From the NCBI RefSeq assembly GCF_000423025.1, contig NZ_AUHE01000008.1, positions 62,001-126,000 of the forward strand: a stretch of 64,000 nt of DNA, in the 5' to 3' direction. This document shows, in pieces, positions 11,829 through 20,794 of this stretch. Position 1 is the first letter of the stretch, and every line of letters begins with the position of its first letter. Source of the stretch: Gordonia shandongensis DSM 45094 (lineage in GTDB: Bacteria > Actinomycetota > Actinomycetes > Mycobacteriales > Mycobacteriaceae). The position numbers and the translations under genes were made by a program. Under the pieces are notes generated by a model. It did not search any database, had not been told where the DNA came from, and was given only the letters and a program-made list of their open reading frames with translations.

Positions 11829-12310
11829 TGACCGCGACCGCCCCCGCCGGACCGATCGCCGTCGGCTCGGCGGCCCCCGAATTCACCCTCCGCGACCAGA
11901 ACAATCAGGCGGTCTCACTGACGGGGCTCCGGGGGCGGAACGTCCTGCTGGTCTTCTTCCCGCTGGCCTTCACCGGCACGTGCGAGGGCGAACTCGGTTT
12001 CCTGCGCGACAATCTGCCGCGCTTCGACAACGACGACGTGACGGTGGCCGCGATCTCCGTCGGCCCGCCCCCGACGCACAAGATCTGGTCGTCGGCGCAG
12101 GGATTCCTGTTCCCGATCCTCTCGGACTTCTGGCCGCACGGCGCCGTCGCCCAGGACTACGGGGTGTTCGACCCTCAGCGCGGCTATCCGAACCGCGGCA
12201 CCTTCGTCGTCGGTCGTGACGGTCTGATCACCTACGCGGCGATGGTCGGCCCGGGTGAGATGCGGGGCGACGAGACCTGGGACGCGGCGCTCGCCGCCCT
12301 CACCCCGTGA
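11828..12310 (+). CDS. ahpE: One-cysteine peroxiredoxin AhpE
   Basis: A 160-residue thioredoxin-fold peroxidase that reduces hydroperoxides and peroxynitrite. The peroxidatic Cys is Cys52 in PLAFTGTCEGEL (the PxxxT/S-C motif); no second conserved Cys is visible, consistent with the one-Cys AhpE group, whose partners in mycobacteria include mycoredoxin and mycothiol. The conserved GTFVVGRDG segment lies near residue 123. ATG 11828 overlaps the DUF3052 stop. It converges on the acyltransferase gene with 30 bases between. Confidence 0.92.
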   Translation: MTATAPAGPIAVGSAAPEFTLRDQNNQAVSLTGLRGRNVLLVFFPLAFTGTCEGELGFLRDNLPRFDNDDVTVAAISVGPPPTHKIWSSAQGFLFPILSDFWPHGAVAQDYGVFDPQRGYPNRGTFVVGRDGLITYAAMVGPGEMRGDETWDAALAALTP

Positions 12311-12340
12311 GCCCGGAGATCCCGTGAACCCCGCCGGCCG

Positions 12341-14698
12341 TCACGTCGACGTCTTCTCGACGGCATCGGTGGACCGCAAGACGCAGCCGGCCGGTGGCAG
12401 ATCGTCCGCGGGGAACATCGTGGCGACGGCGACCGCGAAGCGTCGCGCTCGTTCGACATAGCCGGCATCGGTGTAGTGGACGCCGTCCTTGAACCAGTTC
12501 TGCTGCACCTCGGCGGCCCAGTCGTAGACGCGGAGGTTCGGGTAGCGCTTGCACGCGCGAACCAGTGCGCGGTTGAACCGCTGCATCGCACGATTGTCGT
12601 AGGCGGGATTCTCGTTGAGCCGATTGGTGACGATCGTCGGCCACAGCACCGGCTGGCCGCGGAGCGGCTCCAGCAGGCGGTCGATGCGCATGTCGAGCGG
12701 TCCCGGTCCGCCGACCTCCACGTTCGCGGTGTCGTTGATGCCCATCGCCATCACCCAGCATCCGCGGACGCCGTCGGCGACGTCCCGGACTATGGAGTCG
12801 TGCGCGTTGGGCTCGCCGTCGACCTCCTCCAGACTCGACCGTCCGCCCACGACGTCGGAGACGTACCTCGTCACTCCCACCGCCGCGTACCGGCCCGAGA
12901 GTCGGAGGGCGGGATTCGGCTGCAGCTCGGCCGCGTTCATCCCGATCGACGTCGAGTCGCCGACGTGGACCAGCGTGGTGCAGCGCGTGCGTCGAAGATT
13001 CTCCGGGAGGGTGGGGCCGACGGCGGCCGGACGCGGACCGGAGTCCATGTCGTCGATCCCGCTGCCCTCGAGGTCGTCGCTGTTCGACAGTGCGCGGATC
13101 ACCGACAGATCGGGACTGATGCGTGCGACGCCGACCATCGTCCCGACGGCGACGGCCAGCACCGCGATCATCGCCAGGACGGGACGCAGCGGCGACCGCC
13201 GCAGCGGGGTCGGCTCCTCGACGGGCGCCGGCGGGACGGTATCGACCGCCGCGGAATCGACCGCCGCAGAATCGGTTGTCGCAGAATCGGTTGTCGCAGA
13301 ATCGCTCTCGGCGGTATCCCGGGCGCGCAGATCGACGTCCTCCTCGGCGATCGGGGGCCACGTCAGATCGACCGGCTCCTCCCGCAGCGGGGCGGGCTCC
13401 AACGCGGCCGGTGCCGGGGCGTCCCACACCGTCGCGATCTGGGCCGAGCCTGTCTGGACCGAACCTGTCTGGACCGAACCTGCGGGTCGAGGGCCGTCGT
13501 CGGTGAGGCGGCCGAGCAGACCGCGGAGTGCGCGGCCGACGGCGTCGACGCCGGCGATCAGAGTGGCGACCAGGTGGGCGAGCACGGTGTCCTCCGCGAG
13601 TCGGGGAGTGGTGAAGGCGGCGCGGAACCCGTGACGGCGGATCGGGTCCTCCACATACCGCCAGGAGAGGGACGAGAGCAGGACGGTCGCCGCGACCACG
13701 ACGACCGAGCTCACGACGGCCGAATCGGTGCGGATCAAGCCCGGGAGGAACGCCACCAGCGGCATGTGCCACAGATAGATGCCGTACGACCGTTCGCCGA
13801 TCCACCGCAGCGGCTGCACCCCGAGGATCTTCGCGATCAGCGACGACGGCGTGACAGCGCCGATGAGGACGGCCAGGGTCGCGGCGGTGAGCGCCAACAG
13901 GCCCCAGGTGTACAGGTCGTGCGACGTGCCGGGCATCGTCATGCTGAGCCAGACGATGCCGACGAGCCCGGCGACGCCGACCCCGTCGATGCACGCCCGG
14001 GCGTTCTCCGACACGCGATGCCCCCGAGCCGGCCACCAGAACGCGAGCAGGGCGCCGAGGAGCAGTGCCCCGGCGCGCGTGTCGGTGCCCTCGTACGCGC
14101 GAGTGTTGTCGAATCCCGCGGTCGCGACCTCCGACAGCAGCCAGAACGAGCCGAGCGACAGCAGGGCGATGAAACCTGAGATGACCATCCGCCGCTTGAA
14201 CACCGCATAGAGGAGGGCCAGCAGCAGCGGCCAGACGATGTAGAACTGCTCCTCGATCGACAGCGACCACATGTGACTGAGCGGCCCCGGCCCGTCGAAC
14301 CGCTGGAAGTACGAGTCGCTACCGGCGATGGTGTGCCAGTTGTTCACATAGAACAGGGCGCTCGCGGCCTGCCAGGAGTAGTCGACGAGCTTGTCCGGCG
14401 CCGCGACGGCGGCCGTCGCCAGGGTGGTCAGGAGGACCAGCACCACGGCGGGAAGCAGACGGCGCGCGCGACGGATCCAGAACGTCGTCAACCCGAGGGT
14501 GCCGTGCTTCTCGCGCGACGAGATGAGCAGGGAGGTGATGAGGTAGCCGCTGAGGGTGAAGAACACGCCGACGCCCATCAGTCCGCCGGCGAATCCGGGA
14601 ACCGACAGGTGGTAGAGCAACACCAGGGTCACGGCGACCGCGCGGAGGCCGTCGAGGCCCGGCAGGTACGACGCTGCGTTGTGGGTTGGCCGTGGCAT
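12341..14698 (-). CDS. Membrane acyltransferase (AT3/OafA type) fused to a C-terminal SGNH domain
   Basis: A 785-residue protein. Residues about 10-390 form an acyltransferase-3 domain of roughly ten membrane segments: the N-terminal LPGLDGLRAVAVTLVLLYHL with the catalytic-type His, GVGVFFTLSGYLIT, and SIEEQFYIVWPL. A low-complexity linker (about 400-510) holds pentapeptide repeats. One more membrane segment near 515-530 leads to an SGNH domain (about 560-785) with HVGDSTSIG, GINDTAN and DGVHYT, blocks I, III and V. Such proteins O-acylate cell-surface glycans; the substrate here is unknown. The next gene upstream is a paralogue of the SGNH half. Confidence 0.85.
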   Translation of the reverse strand: MPRPTHNAASYLPGLDGLRAVAVTLVLLYHLSVPGFAGGLMGVGVFFTLSGYLITSLLISSREKHGTLGLTTFWIRRARRLLPAVVLVLLTTLATAAVAAPDKLVDYSWQAASALFYVNNWHTIAGSDSYFQRFDGPGPLSHMWSLSIEEQFYIVWPLLLALLYAVFKRRMVISGFIALLSLGSFWLLSEVATAGFDNTRAYEGTDTRAGALLLGALLAFWWPARGHRVSENARACIDGVGVAGLVGIVWLSMTMPGTSHDLYTWGLLALTAATLAVLIGAVTPSSLIAKILGVQPLRWIGERSYGIYLWHMPLVAFLPGLIRTDSAVVSSVVVVAATVLLSSLSWRYVEDPIRRHGFRAAFTTPRLAEDTVLAHLVATLIAGVDAVGRALRGLLGRLTDDGPRPAGSVQTGSVQTGSAQIATVWDAPAPAALEPAPLREEPVDLTWPPIAEEDVDLRARDTAESDSATTDSATTDSAAVDSAAVDTVPPAPVEEPTPLRRSPLRPVLAMIAVLAVAVGTMVGVARISPDLSVIRALSNSDDLEGSGIDDMDSGPRPAAVGPTLPENLRRTRCTTLVHVGDSTSIGMNAAELQPNPALRLSGRYAAVGVTRYVSDVVGGRSSLEEVDGEPNAHDSIVRDVADGVRGCWVMAMGINDTANVEVGGPGPLDMRIDRLLEPLRGQPVLWPTIVTNRLNENPAYDNRAMQRFNRALVRACKRYPNLRVYDWAAEVQQNWFKDGVHYTDAGYVERARRFAVAVATMFPADDLPPAGCVLRSTDAVEKTST
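13242..13316 (-). repeat. 15-nt tandem repeat x5 in the AT3-SGNH linker
   Basis: Five consecutive 15-nt units beginning TCGACCGCCGCGGAA (plus strand) encode the pentapeptide series D-S-A-x-x (ATT, ATT, AAV, AAV) in the linker. Units 1/2 and 3/4 are near-identical pairs. The frame is kept. Confidence 0.85.
13446..13490 (-). repeat. 15-nt tandem repeat x3 in the AT3-SGNH linker
   Basis: Units of GAACCTGTCTGGACC (plus strand), two nearly exact and one diverged, encode GSVQT-GSVQT-like pentapeptides. This is a second repeat tract in the same linker. Confidence 0.8.
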
Positions 14699-14908
14699 GC
14701 GCCGTCCCCACCCCCTTCGTGGAATGTCCGCCCTTATGGAAGGTCTGCTGTGGATGACATCGCCGAGACGCGCCTCGTCGTTTCGACGCGCGAGAGCGCC
14801 TCATCTTAATCCGGGCTCCGCACGCGGTCGTTCATCCGAACGATCGAACACGCTGCATAGATGGACGATTCTCGTGAGTGATCTCACGCGGCCGGCGCGC
14901 CGGGGCGA

Positions 14909-15841
14909 TCACCCGGGGAACGACCGGGCCAATGCGGCGGCGAAGAGCTTGTTGCGGGCCGCCAGACCGTCGGCGTTGTAGTGGATGCCGTCGGCGTACC
15001 ATCCCGGCTGCACGTCGCGCGCGAAATCGTAGACGCGCAGATTCGGGTAGCGGGTGGCGGCGCGACGCAGAGCCTCGTTGAACGCCGTCATGTTCGCCGG
15101 GGCGTACGCGGGATTCGACGGGGCTCCGGTCATCACCGTGGGCCACAGGACCGGCTGGTCCGCGAGCCGCGACATGATCCGGTCGATGCGGTCGTCGGCG
15201 TCCACCGTGCTGCCGACGGCGATGTTGGCGGCGTCGTTGACGCCCATCGCGATCACCCAGCAACCACGGTCGCCCGCGGCGCGGCGCGTGTTCACCGCGT
15301 CGACAGCGTTGGGTCGCCCGTCGACCTTCTCGACGATCGATCGGCCGCCGGACGCGTCCAGGATCACCGTGCCGACGCCGACCTGCCGGTATCGCGGAGT
15401 CAGCCGGTCGGCGGCGGTCGGGATCTTCGAGGCGTCGTCGATGCCGACGGACGTCGAATCGCCGATGTGCGTCACGGTGCGGCAGGACGTGGTCGCCGGC
15501 CCGTCGGCGCGAGGCGTCGCGGTGCCCGGACCCCTGCTGCCTGGGTCGCTGCTGCCTGGGTCGCTGCTGTCTGGGATCAGATCGATGATCGACGGGAGGT
15601 CGAGCGATCCGTTCGACTCGGGTCCGCCGGGTGCTCCGGGGAGATTGTGGAGAATCGTGCGCGCCGTCGAGTCGATGACTGATGCGGGATCGGCGAGTGG
15701 TGCGGGGCCGGGCTCGGCGTCGGCTGTCGGTGCGGTGATCGTCGCCAGGGCGATGGGCGTGATGAGGGCGGCGAGCGCGGGGGTGGTCAGGACGCGGATG
15801 CGTCGCCGACCCCGGAGTCCAAATCTCGTATCAGTAGTCAC
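14909..15841 (-). CDS. Secreted SGNH-fold hydrolase/esterase, paralogue of the fused SGNH domain
   Basis: A 310-residue protein from GTG 15841. Residues 1-43 make a signal peptide (Arg-rich start, Ala/Leu/Ile core, TADA-EP cleavage region). A Pro/Ser linker with SDPGS repeats follows, then an SGNH domain with HIGDSTSVG, GVNDAAN and DGIHYN. Wording around these blocks (QPVLWPTV, YPNLRVYD) matches the C-terminal domain of the neighbouring acyltransferase, so one arose by duplication of the other. It probably acts outside the membrane on acylated glycans or lipids. 210 bases separate it from the acyltransferase gene; they hold a TCGTTC-ATCC-GAACGA palindrome (14828-14843) of unknown role. Confidence 0.82.
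   Translation of the reverse strand: MTTDTRFGLRGRRRIRVLTTPALAALITPIALATITAPTADAEPGPAPLADPASVIDSTARTILHNLPGAPGGPESNGSLDLPSIIDLIPDSSDPGSSDPGSRGPGTATPRADGPATTSCRTVTHIGDSTSVGIDDASKIPTAADRLTPRYRQVGVGTVILDASGGRSIVEKVDGRPNAVDAVNTRRAAGDRGCWVIAMGVNDAANIAVGSTVDADDRIDRIMSRLADQPVLWPTVMTGAPSNPAYAPANMTAFNEALRRAATRYPNLRVYDFARDVQPGWYADGIHYNADGLAARNKLFAAALARSFPG
15534..15578 (-). repeat. 15-nt tandem repeat x3 in the SGNH-hydrolase linker
   Basis: Unit CTGCTGCCTGGGTCG on the plus strand occurs twice exactly and once diverged, giving SDPGS repeats after the signal peptide. Confidence 0.85.
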
Positions 15842-15928
15842 AATAGCTATATTTCACCCCACCAGTAACAGAGGTGGCAAGGTCGATGCGTTGCGAATCG
15901 ATCACATCGAGCCGCAGATCAGGGCCCG

Positions 15929-16741
15929 TCAGATCATGTAATGGAGGTTCGCGACAATCGCGTCGCCGACCGCCGTGTCACCGGCGACGGCCACACGCGA
16001 CGGATCCGCCGTCGACCGCCCGCCGCACAGCCGGACCAGATCGAGCGTGTCCAGCGTGAGCGACACATCCGGATCGCGGTCCAGGGCCGGCACCACGGAG
16101 GCGCGACCGGTGACGGCGATGTCGACGGTCCGGGCAGCGAGCCCGGTCACCTCGAAGCGCACCGCAGCGCCCTCCGGCGTTCCGGCCTTCTTGCCGACGA
16201 TGAACGGCAGCGCGGTGGCGACCTCGTCGAGCGCCCACGCCGCCGGCGCCGGAGCGACGGGCCCGTCGATCCCCAGCGAATCGCGGAGGTCGACCTCGTG
16301 CACCCAGCAGTCGAAGTCCCTGATCCGCATGAACCGCCCATAGCTGTCGGGACCGGCCGGTGTCGCGGTCTCGGCCTCCCATTGCCCCTCGGTGAGACCC
16401 CGCAGATACGTGGCGCGGTCGTCGGTGATACGGCGGTAGTCGGCCATCACCTGCTCGCGAGACAGCCGACGGTAGTGATCCACCCAGCGCTCGTTCAGTT
16501 CGCCGATCGGATTGCGCACGTGCGGCACCGCCGCGGCGTCGATCGTCGAGGACGGCTGCAACCCGGCGAGCATCGCCTCGGTGCCCGCCACGTGTGCGAT
16601 CACGTCCCGAATCTGCCACCCCGGGAGGATCGACGGCCCCGACCACTGCTCGTCGTCGAGGGACGACGCCAGCGAATCCAGTGCAGCCCACTGCGTTTCA
16701 AGTGCAGCGATGAGATCGTCCTGCGGAACGATGATGGTCAC
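15929..16741 (-). CDS. Maleylpyruvate isomerase family mycothiol-dependent enzyme
   Basis: A 270-residue protein from GTG 16741, preceded by AAGGGG; the longer frame up to 17200 is noise antisense to prpR. The N-terminal half carries the DinB-like MDMPI fold with GWQIRDVIAHVAGTE (metal-ligand His) and FDCWVHEVDLRD, giving the His/Glu metal site of mycothiol-dependent isomerases; the C-terminal half resembles the SCP-like MDMPI_C domain. Members act as mycothiol S-transferases or isomerases. The substrate is unknown, and no gentisate-pathway neighbour is present. Confidence 0.82.
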   Translation of the reverse strand: MTIIVPQDDLIAALETQWAALDSLASSLDDEQWSGPSILPGWQIRDVIAHVAGTEAMLAGLQPSSTIDAAAVPHVRNPIGELNERWVDHYRRLSREQVMADYRRITDDRATYLRGLTEGQWEAETATPAGPDSYGRFMRIRDFDCWVHEVDLRDSLGIDGPVAPAPAAWALDEVATALPFIVGKKAGTPEGAAVRFEVTGLAARTVDIAVTGRASVVPALDRDPDVSLTLDTLDLVRLCGGRSTADPSRVAVAGDTAVGDAIVANLHYMI

Positions 16742-16844
16742 GTGGTCACCCCTTCGTGAGACGGACGGCAGCGTCGGGCGATGCCACCCCACGGTATCCC
16801 GACGGGGCCGGGATCGACGCGGATCGGAGAGTCGGCCGCGACGG

Positions 16845-18260
16845 TCAGTCCGGCTCCGGGGCGACCCGGTACGGCACCGACTCGCTGATTCGTTCGTCGA
16901 TGTGCAGGCCGCGGCCGAGCATCGGAAAGGCACGCTGTGAGCAATCGGGACGCGGACATACCTTGCACCCGGAGCCGATCGGAACGGCAGTCCGGTGGTC
17001 GCCCAAATCGACTCCGGTCGCGTAGACCAGTTCATCGGCATGCGCGAGATCGCATCCGAGGCCGATCGCGAAGTTCGACGGGGGACTGAGATGACCTCCG
17101 GGGTGGGAGTCGACAGTTCGGGCAAGCCAGAAGTACGTTCGCCCATCGGGCATCTGGGAGACCTGTGTGCGGATGCGCCCCGGAGTGATGAAGGCGTCAT
17201 GGACTACCCACAGCGGGCAGCTGCCTCCGACACGGGAGAAATGGAAGGCGGTAGCGGACTGGCGTTTAGAGATGTTGCCCGCTTTGTCGACTCGAACAAA
17301 GATGAAGGGGATGCCGCGATCGCCGGGGCGCTGGAGCGTCGACAGGCGGTGACATACCGTCTCGAAGCCGACCTCGAACCGACGTCCGAGCAGATCCACG
17401 TCGTACTCGAGCTCGCGGGCTGCGGCCGCGAACTCGCTGTAAGGCAGAACGAGGGCACCCGCGAAGTAATTGGCCAACCCGATGCGCGCTACCGGCACGG
17501 CAGCCTCGTCGAGATCGTCGGCGGCGGCGATCAGATCGTCGATAACATCCCCTTGGGAGGCCAGCGCCACCTGAGTCGCCAATTGAAATGCGCGTTGGTC
17601 GGCGGAGAGTCGACGGGCGAGGATGACGGTGGCCGATTCGTCGTCATAAAACCGCTTGGCTTCCGTCCCGTCTCCGGTGGGTGCGATCCGGACCTGGATA
17701 CCGAAACGCTCCGCAAGCAGCCGGGCCAGCTGAAGATCGAGACCGCCAACCGTCAGCCCCGCTTCGTGGAATAGGGTCTCGGCGGCCCGATCGAGTTCCG
17801 CTATGTGGTTTCTGCGGTCGTAAAAATAGTCGCGGACCTGTTCGAACGGCGTTGCGCTCACGTCGCCGACGGGGCCTCCGGATTGCCCGCGAAGAGTCTC
17901 GACTTCCCCGGTCACTGCGGTGAGGCGGCGGTGCATCCCGACGAGTGCGGTTCCGACACTCGGCATCCGGGCCACCAGTTCCGTGACTTCGGTGCCACTG
18001 ATTCGGTCGCCGTGCTCGAGGATCACGTCCGCCAGTTCGGCGGCCAGCCGTGCGTCACCGGACCCGGCGAAGAAATCCGATGCGAGATCGAACGTCGACG
18101 TGATGGCCAGAAGGACGGGGACGGTGATCGGCCGGTGGTCGTTCTCGAGCTGATTGACGTACGTCGTACTCAGGTCGAGTCGTCGGGCGAGCGCCGCCTG
18201 CGAGAGACCGAGATCCTCCCGCAGGCGTCGCAGCCGCGGCCCCACGTATGTCTTCGCCAT
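16845..18260 (-). CDS. prpR: Short-chain fatty-acid (propionate) regulator PrpR, ScfR/RamB family
   Basis: A 471-residue regulator. An XRE-type helix-turn-helix occupies residues about 8-55 (LSQAALARRLDLSTTYVNQLE), followed by an IrrE/ImmA-like middle and a C-terminal domain with four Cys in GSCPLW, GLGCDL and GCKVCPRPDC. These match the iron-sulfur Cys set of mycobacterial PrpR. It is divergent from prpD, 118 bases apart, so it most likely controls the methylcitrate operon; RamB (glyoxylate control) is the alternative relative. ATG 18260 is 6 bases from a TACAGT -10, implying a leaderless mRNA. Confidence 0.88.
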   Translation of the reverse strand: MAKTYVGPRLRRLREDLGLSQAALARRLDLSTTYVNQLENDHRPITVPVLLAITSTFDLASDFFAGSGDARLAAELADVILEHGDRISGTEVTELVARMPSVGTALVGMHRRLTAVTGEVETLRGQSGGPVGDVSATPFEQVRDYFYDRRNHIAELDRAAETLFHEAGLTVGGLDLQLARLLAERFGIQVRIAPTGDGTEAKRFYDDESATVILARRLSADQRAFQLATQVALASQGDVIDDLIAAADDLDEAAVPVARIGLANYFAGALVLPYSEFAAAARELEYDVDLLGRRFEVGFETVCHRLSTLQRPGDRGIPFIFVRVDKAGNISKRQSATAFHFSRVGGSCPLWVVHDAFITPGRIRTQVSQMPDGRTYFWLARTVDSHPGGHLSPPSNFAIGLGCDLAHADELVYATGVDLGDHRTAVPIGSGCKVCPRPDCSQRAFPMLGRGLHIDERISESVPYRVAPEPD

Positions 18261-18266
18261 GATCCG

Positions 18267-18272
18267 ACTGTA
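18267..18272 (-). promoter_or_regulatory. Leaderless -10 element of prpR
   Basis: TACAGT on the minus strand, then 6 bases, then the prpR ATG. Confidence 0.55.
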
Positions 18273-18308
18273 GCGGCCAAGGCATTCGCAACATACGCAG
18301 AATCATGA

Positions 18309-18322
18309 TTGCGATTACGCAA
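18309..18322. promoter_or_regulatory. Putative PrpR operator between prpR and prpD
   Basis: Palindrome TTGCG-ATTA-CGCAA lies in the middle of the divergent region. TACGCA occurs at 18294, 18316 and 18326, so the site may be extended. It resembles the TTTGCAAA-type sites of the RamB/PrpR family only loosely. Confidence 0.5.
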
Positions 18323-18366
18323 AAATACGCATCTGCCAGGACTTACGGCAAGGATCGAGATGTGCG

Positions 18367-18372
18367 TACGGT
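18367..18372 (+). promoter_or_regulatory. Leaderless -10 element of prpD
   Basis: TACGGT, then 6 bases, then the prpD ATG at 18379. No ribosome site is visible, consistent with a leaderless mRNA. Confidence 0.55.
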
Positions 18373-18378
18373 GCAAAC

Positions 18379-19881
18379 ATGATCAACCATGAAGTCCGGA
18401 CCCGACGCAGCGCCGACGCATTCCCCGTGACCGAACACCTCGCGTACAAGATCGCCCAGGTCGCTGTCGACCCGGTCGCCGTCCCCGACGACACCGCGGA
18501 GATGATCGTCAACCGCGTCATCGACAACGCGGCCGTCAGCGCGGCCGCGGTCGCCCGCCGCCCCGTCACCAGTGCCCGTCGCCAGGCCCAGGCCCGTCCG
18601 CTGCCCGGTGGTGCCACGGTCTTCGGCATCGACGGCGCGTACGCACCGGAGTGGGCGGCGTGGGCCAACGGCGTCGCGGTGCGCGAACTCGACTTCCACG
18701 ACACCTTCCTCGCCGCGGAATACTCCCATCCGGGCGACAACATCCCGGCCCTCGTCGCCGTCGGACAGCGCGTGGGTGCCAGCGGCGCCGATCTGGTGCG
18801 GGGTCTGGCCACCGCGTACGAGGTCCAGATCGACCTGGTGCGCGGAATGTGCCTCCACGAACACAAGATCGATCACGTCGCACACCTCGGACCGTCGGTG
18901 GCCGCGGGTCTCGGGACCATGCTCGGGCTCGACATCGACACCGTCTACCAGGCCATCGGACAGGCGCTGCATCTCACCACCGCCACCCGTCAGTCGCGGA
19001 AGGGGGCCATCTCCAGCTGGAAGGCCTACGCGCCCGCGCACGCCGGGAAGATCGGCGTCGAGGCCGTCGATCGCGCGATGCGCGGCGAAGGGGCGCCGGC
19101 GCCGATCTGGGAGGGCGAGGACGGTGTGATCGCGTGGCTGCTCGGCGGCCCCGATGCGAGCTACACGATCCCGTTGCCCGGTGCCGACGAACCGAAGCGG
19201 GCGATCCTGGACAGTTACACCAAGGAGCATTCGGCCGAATACCAGAGCCAGGCGCCGATCGACCTGGCGTTGCGGCTGCGCAAACGGATCGGCGATCTCA
19301 CCCGGGTCGAATCGATCGTCCTGCACACCAGCCACCACACGCACCACGTGATCGGCACCGGCTCCGGAGACCCGCAGAAGTTCGATCCGACGGCGAGCCG
19401 AGAGACCCTCGACCACTCCGTGATGTACATCTTCGCCGTCGCCCTGCAGGACGGTGAATGGGACCACGAGCGGTCGTACGCGCCCGAGCGGGCCGCGCGA
19501 CCCGACACCGTGGACCTCTGGCGAAAGATCTCGACGGTCGAAGACCCCGAGTGGACCCGCCGTTACCACTCCGCGGATCCGGCCGAGAAGGCATTCGGTG
19601 CCCGCGCCGTGGTGACGATGGCCGACGGATCGGTGATCGACGACGAACTCGCCGTCGCCGACGCCCACCCGCTGGGCGCCCGTCCGTTCGCTCGCGCCCA
19701 ATACCTGGAGAAGTTCGCGCGCATGGCAGACGGCGTCGTCGATGCCGCGGAGCGGGAGCGCTTCGTGACCGCGGCCGCGGGGCTTGTCGATCTGCCGTCT
19801 GGTGGCCTGGACGCCCTCAACGTCCGAGTCCTCGACTCGGTGCTCGCATCGGCGCCGCAGACCGGAGAGGGGATTCTCTGA
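18379..19881 (+). CDS. prpD: 2-methylcitrate dehydratase PrpD
   Basis: A 500-residue MmgE/PrpD-family enzyme that dehydrates 2-methylcitrate to 2-methyl-cis-aconitate in the methylcitrate cycle, the route that detoxifies and uses propionyl-CoA. Conserved stretches are [39 protein letters not shown] and [15 protein letters not shown]. First gene of prpD-prpB-prpC-pyc; its TGA is separated from the prpB ATG by one base. Base composition is close to that of the flanking genes and GC-richer than the genes that follow. Confidence 0.95.
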   Translation: MINHEVRTRRSADAFPVTEHLAYKIAQVAVDPVAVPDDTAEMIVNRVIDNAAVSAAAVARRPVTSARRQAQARPLPGGATVFGIDGAYAPEWAAWANGVAVRELDFHDTFLAAEYSHPGDNIPALVAVGQRVGASGADLVRGLATAYEVQIDLVRGMCLHEHKIDHVAHLGPSVAAGLGTMLGLDIDTVYQAIGQALHLTTATRQSRKGAISSWKAYAPAHAGKIGVEAVDRAMRGEGAPAPIWEGEDGVIAWLLGGPDASYTIPLPGADEPKRAILDSYTKEHSAEYQSQAPIDLALRLRKRIGDLTRVESIVLHTSHHTHHVIGTGSGDPQKFDPTASRETLDHSVMYIFAVALQDGEWDHERSYAPERAARPDTVDLWRKISTVEDPEWTRRYHSADPAEKAFGARAVVTMADGSVIDDELAVADAHPLGARPFARAQYLEKFARMADGVVDAAERERFVTAAAGLVDLPSGGLDALNVRVLDSVLASAPQTGEGIL

Positions 19882-19882
19882 T

Positions 19883-20794
19883 ATGGCCGTCTTCTCATCT
19901 CGCGTCACCGATGCCGACAAACGTTCAGCTCTTCGCGCCGCGCTCGAATCGGGACACCTGCAGCGTTGGCCCGGAGCGTTCTCGCCGTTGGTCGCGACGA
20001 TGATCGCCGACGCCGGCTTCGAAGGGGTCTATGTTTCCGGTGCCGCACTGTCAGCGGACCTCGGACTGCCCGACATCGGACTCACCACGCTCAGCGAGGT
20101 CGTCGCACGCGGCGGAACCATCGCGCGGTCCACAGACCTGCCGACGCTGATCGATGCGGACACCGGATTCGGCGAACCGATGAATGCTGCACGCACGGTG
20201 GCGATGCTCGAGGACGCAGGCCTTGCCGGATGCCATCTGGAAGACCAGGTGAATCCCAAGAGGTGCGGGCACCTCGACGGCAAAGAGGTGGTCTCGGTGG
20301 ATCAGATGGTCCGGCGTCTCGGCGCAGCGGTTACTGCGCGGCGCGACGAGAACTTCCTCGTCTGTGCCCGCACCGATGCTCGCGGTACCGAAGGTCTCGA
20401 GTCGGCGATCGACCGTGCGAAGGCATACGTCGACGCCGGTGCGGACATGATCTTCACCGAGGCGCTCGCGACCGCGGACGAGTTCGAGCGTTTTCGCGGC
20501 GCAGTCGATGTACCGCTGTTGGCCAACATGACCGAGTTCGGCAAGACCGAACTCCTTACCACTTCCCAGTTGCAGGATCTCGGGTACAACGCGGTGATCT
20601 ATCCGGTGACCACGCTTCGCATCGCGATGGGAGCGGTCGAGAAGGGCCTGACGGAGATCGCCGAGCAGGGGACGCAGGAAGGGCTGCTCGATCGCATGCA
20701 GCACCGCGCCCGACTGTATGAGTTCTTGCGATACGCCGACTACAACGCGTTTGACGACACGCTGTTCACCTATACACGAGCGGAGAAACGATGA
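19883..20794 (+). CDS. prpB: 2-methylisocitrate lyase PrpB
   Basis: A 303-residue member of the isocitrate lyase/PEP mutase family that splits 2-methylisocitrate into pyruvate and succinate. The active-site loop KRCGHLDGK (KKCGH type, catalytic Cys) and the metal-binding DADTGFGEP are visible, with CARTDARG further on. The start is ATG 19883; the upstream frame is a shadow of prpD. It overlaps prpC by four bases (ATGA). Its GC content is visibly lower than that of the genes outside the operon. Confidence 0.95.
   Translation: MAVFSSRVTDADKRSALRAALESGHLQRWPGAFSPLVATMIADAGFEGVYVSGAALSADLGLPDIGLTTLSEVVARGGTIARSTDLPTLIDADTGFGEPMNAARTVAMLEDAGLAGCHLEDQVNPKRCGHLDGKEVVSVDQMVRRLGAAVTARRDENFLVCARTDARGTEGLESAIDRAKAYVDAGADMIFTEALATADEFERFRGAVDVPLLANMTEFGKTELLTTSQLQDLGYNAVIYPVTTLRIAMGAVEKGLTEIAEQGTQEGLLDRMQHRARLYEFLRYADYNAFDDTLFTYTRAEKR

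Noticed and set aside
14828..14843. TCGTTC-ATCC-GAACGA as a LexA box
   Set aside because: The half-sites are in the reverse order (GTTC before GAAC), which is not the SOS-box arrangement. It may be a weak terminator stem or chance.
15929..17200. The long form (423 codons) of the MDMPI gene
   Set aside because: The first 150 codons lie inside prpR in another frame and are Arg/Ser-rich noise; GTG 16741 with AAGGGG upstream gives the normal family length.
18343..19920. A 525-codon open frame antisense to prpD
   Set aside because: prpD on the plus strand matches its family along the whole length; the reverse frame has no start signal and a composition typical of antisense shadows.
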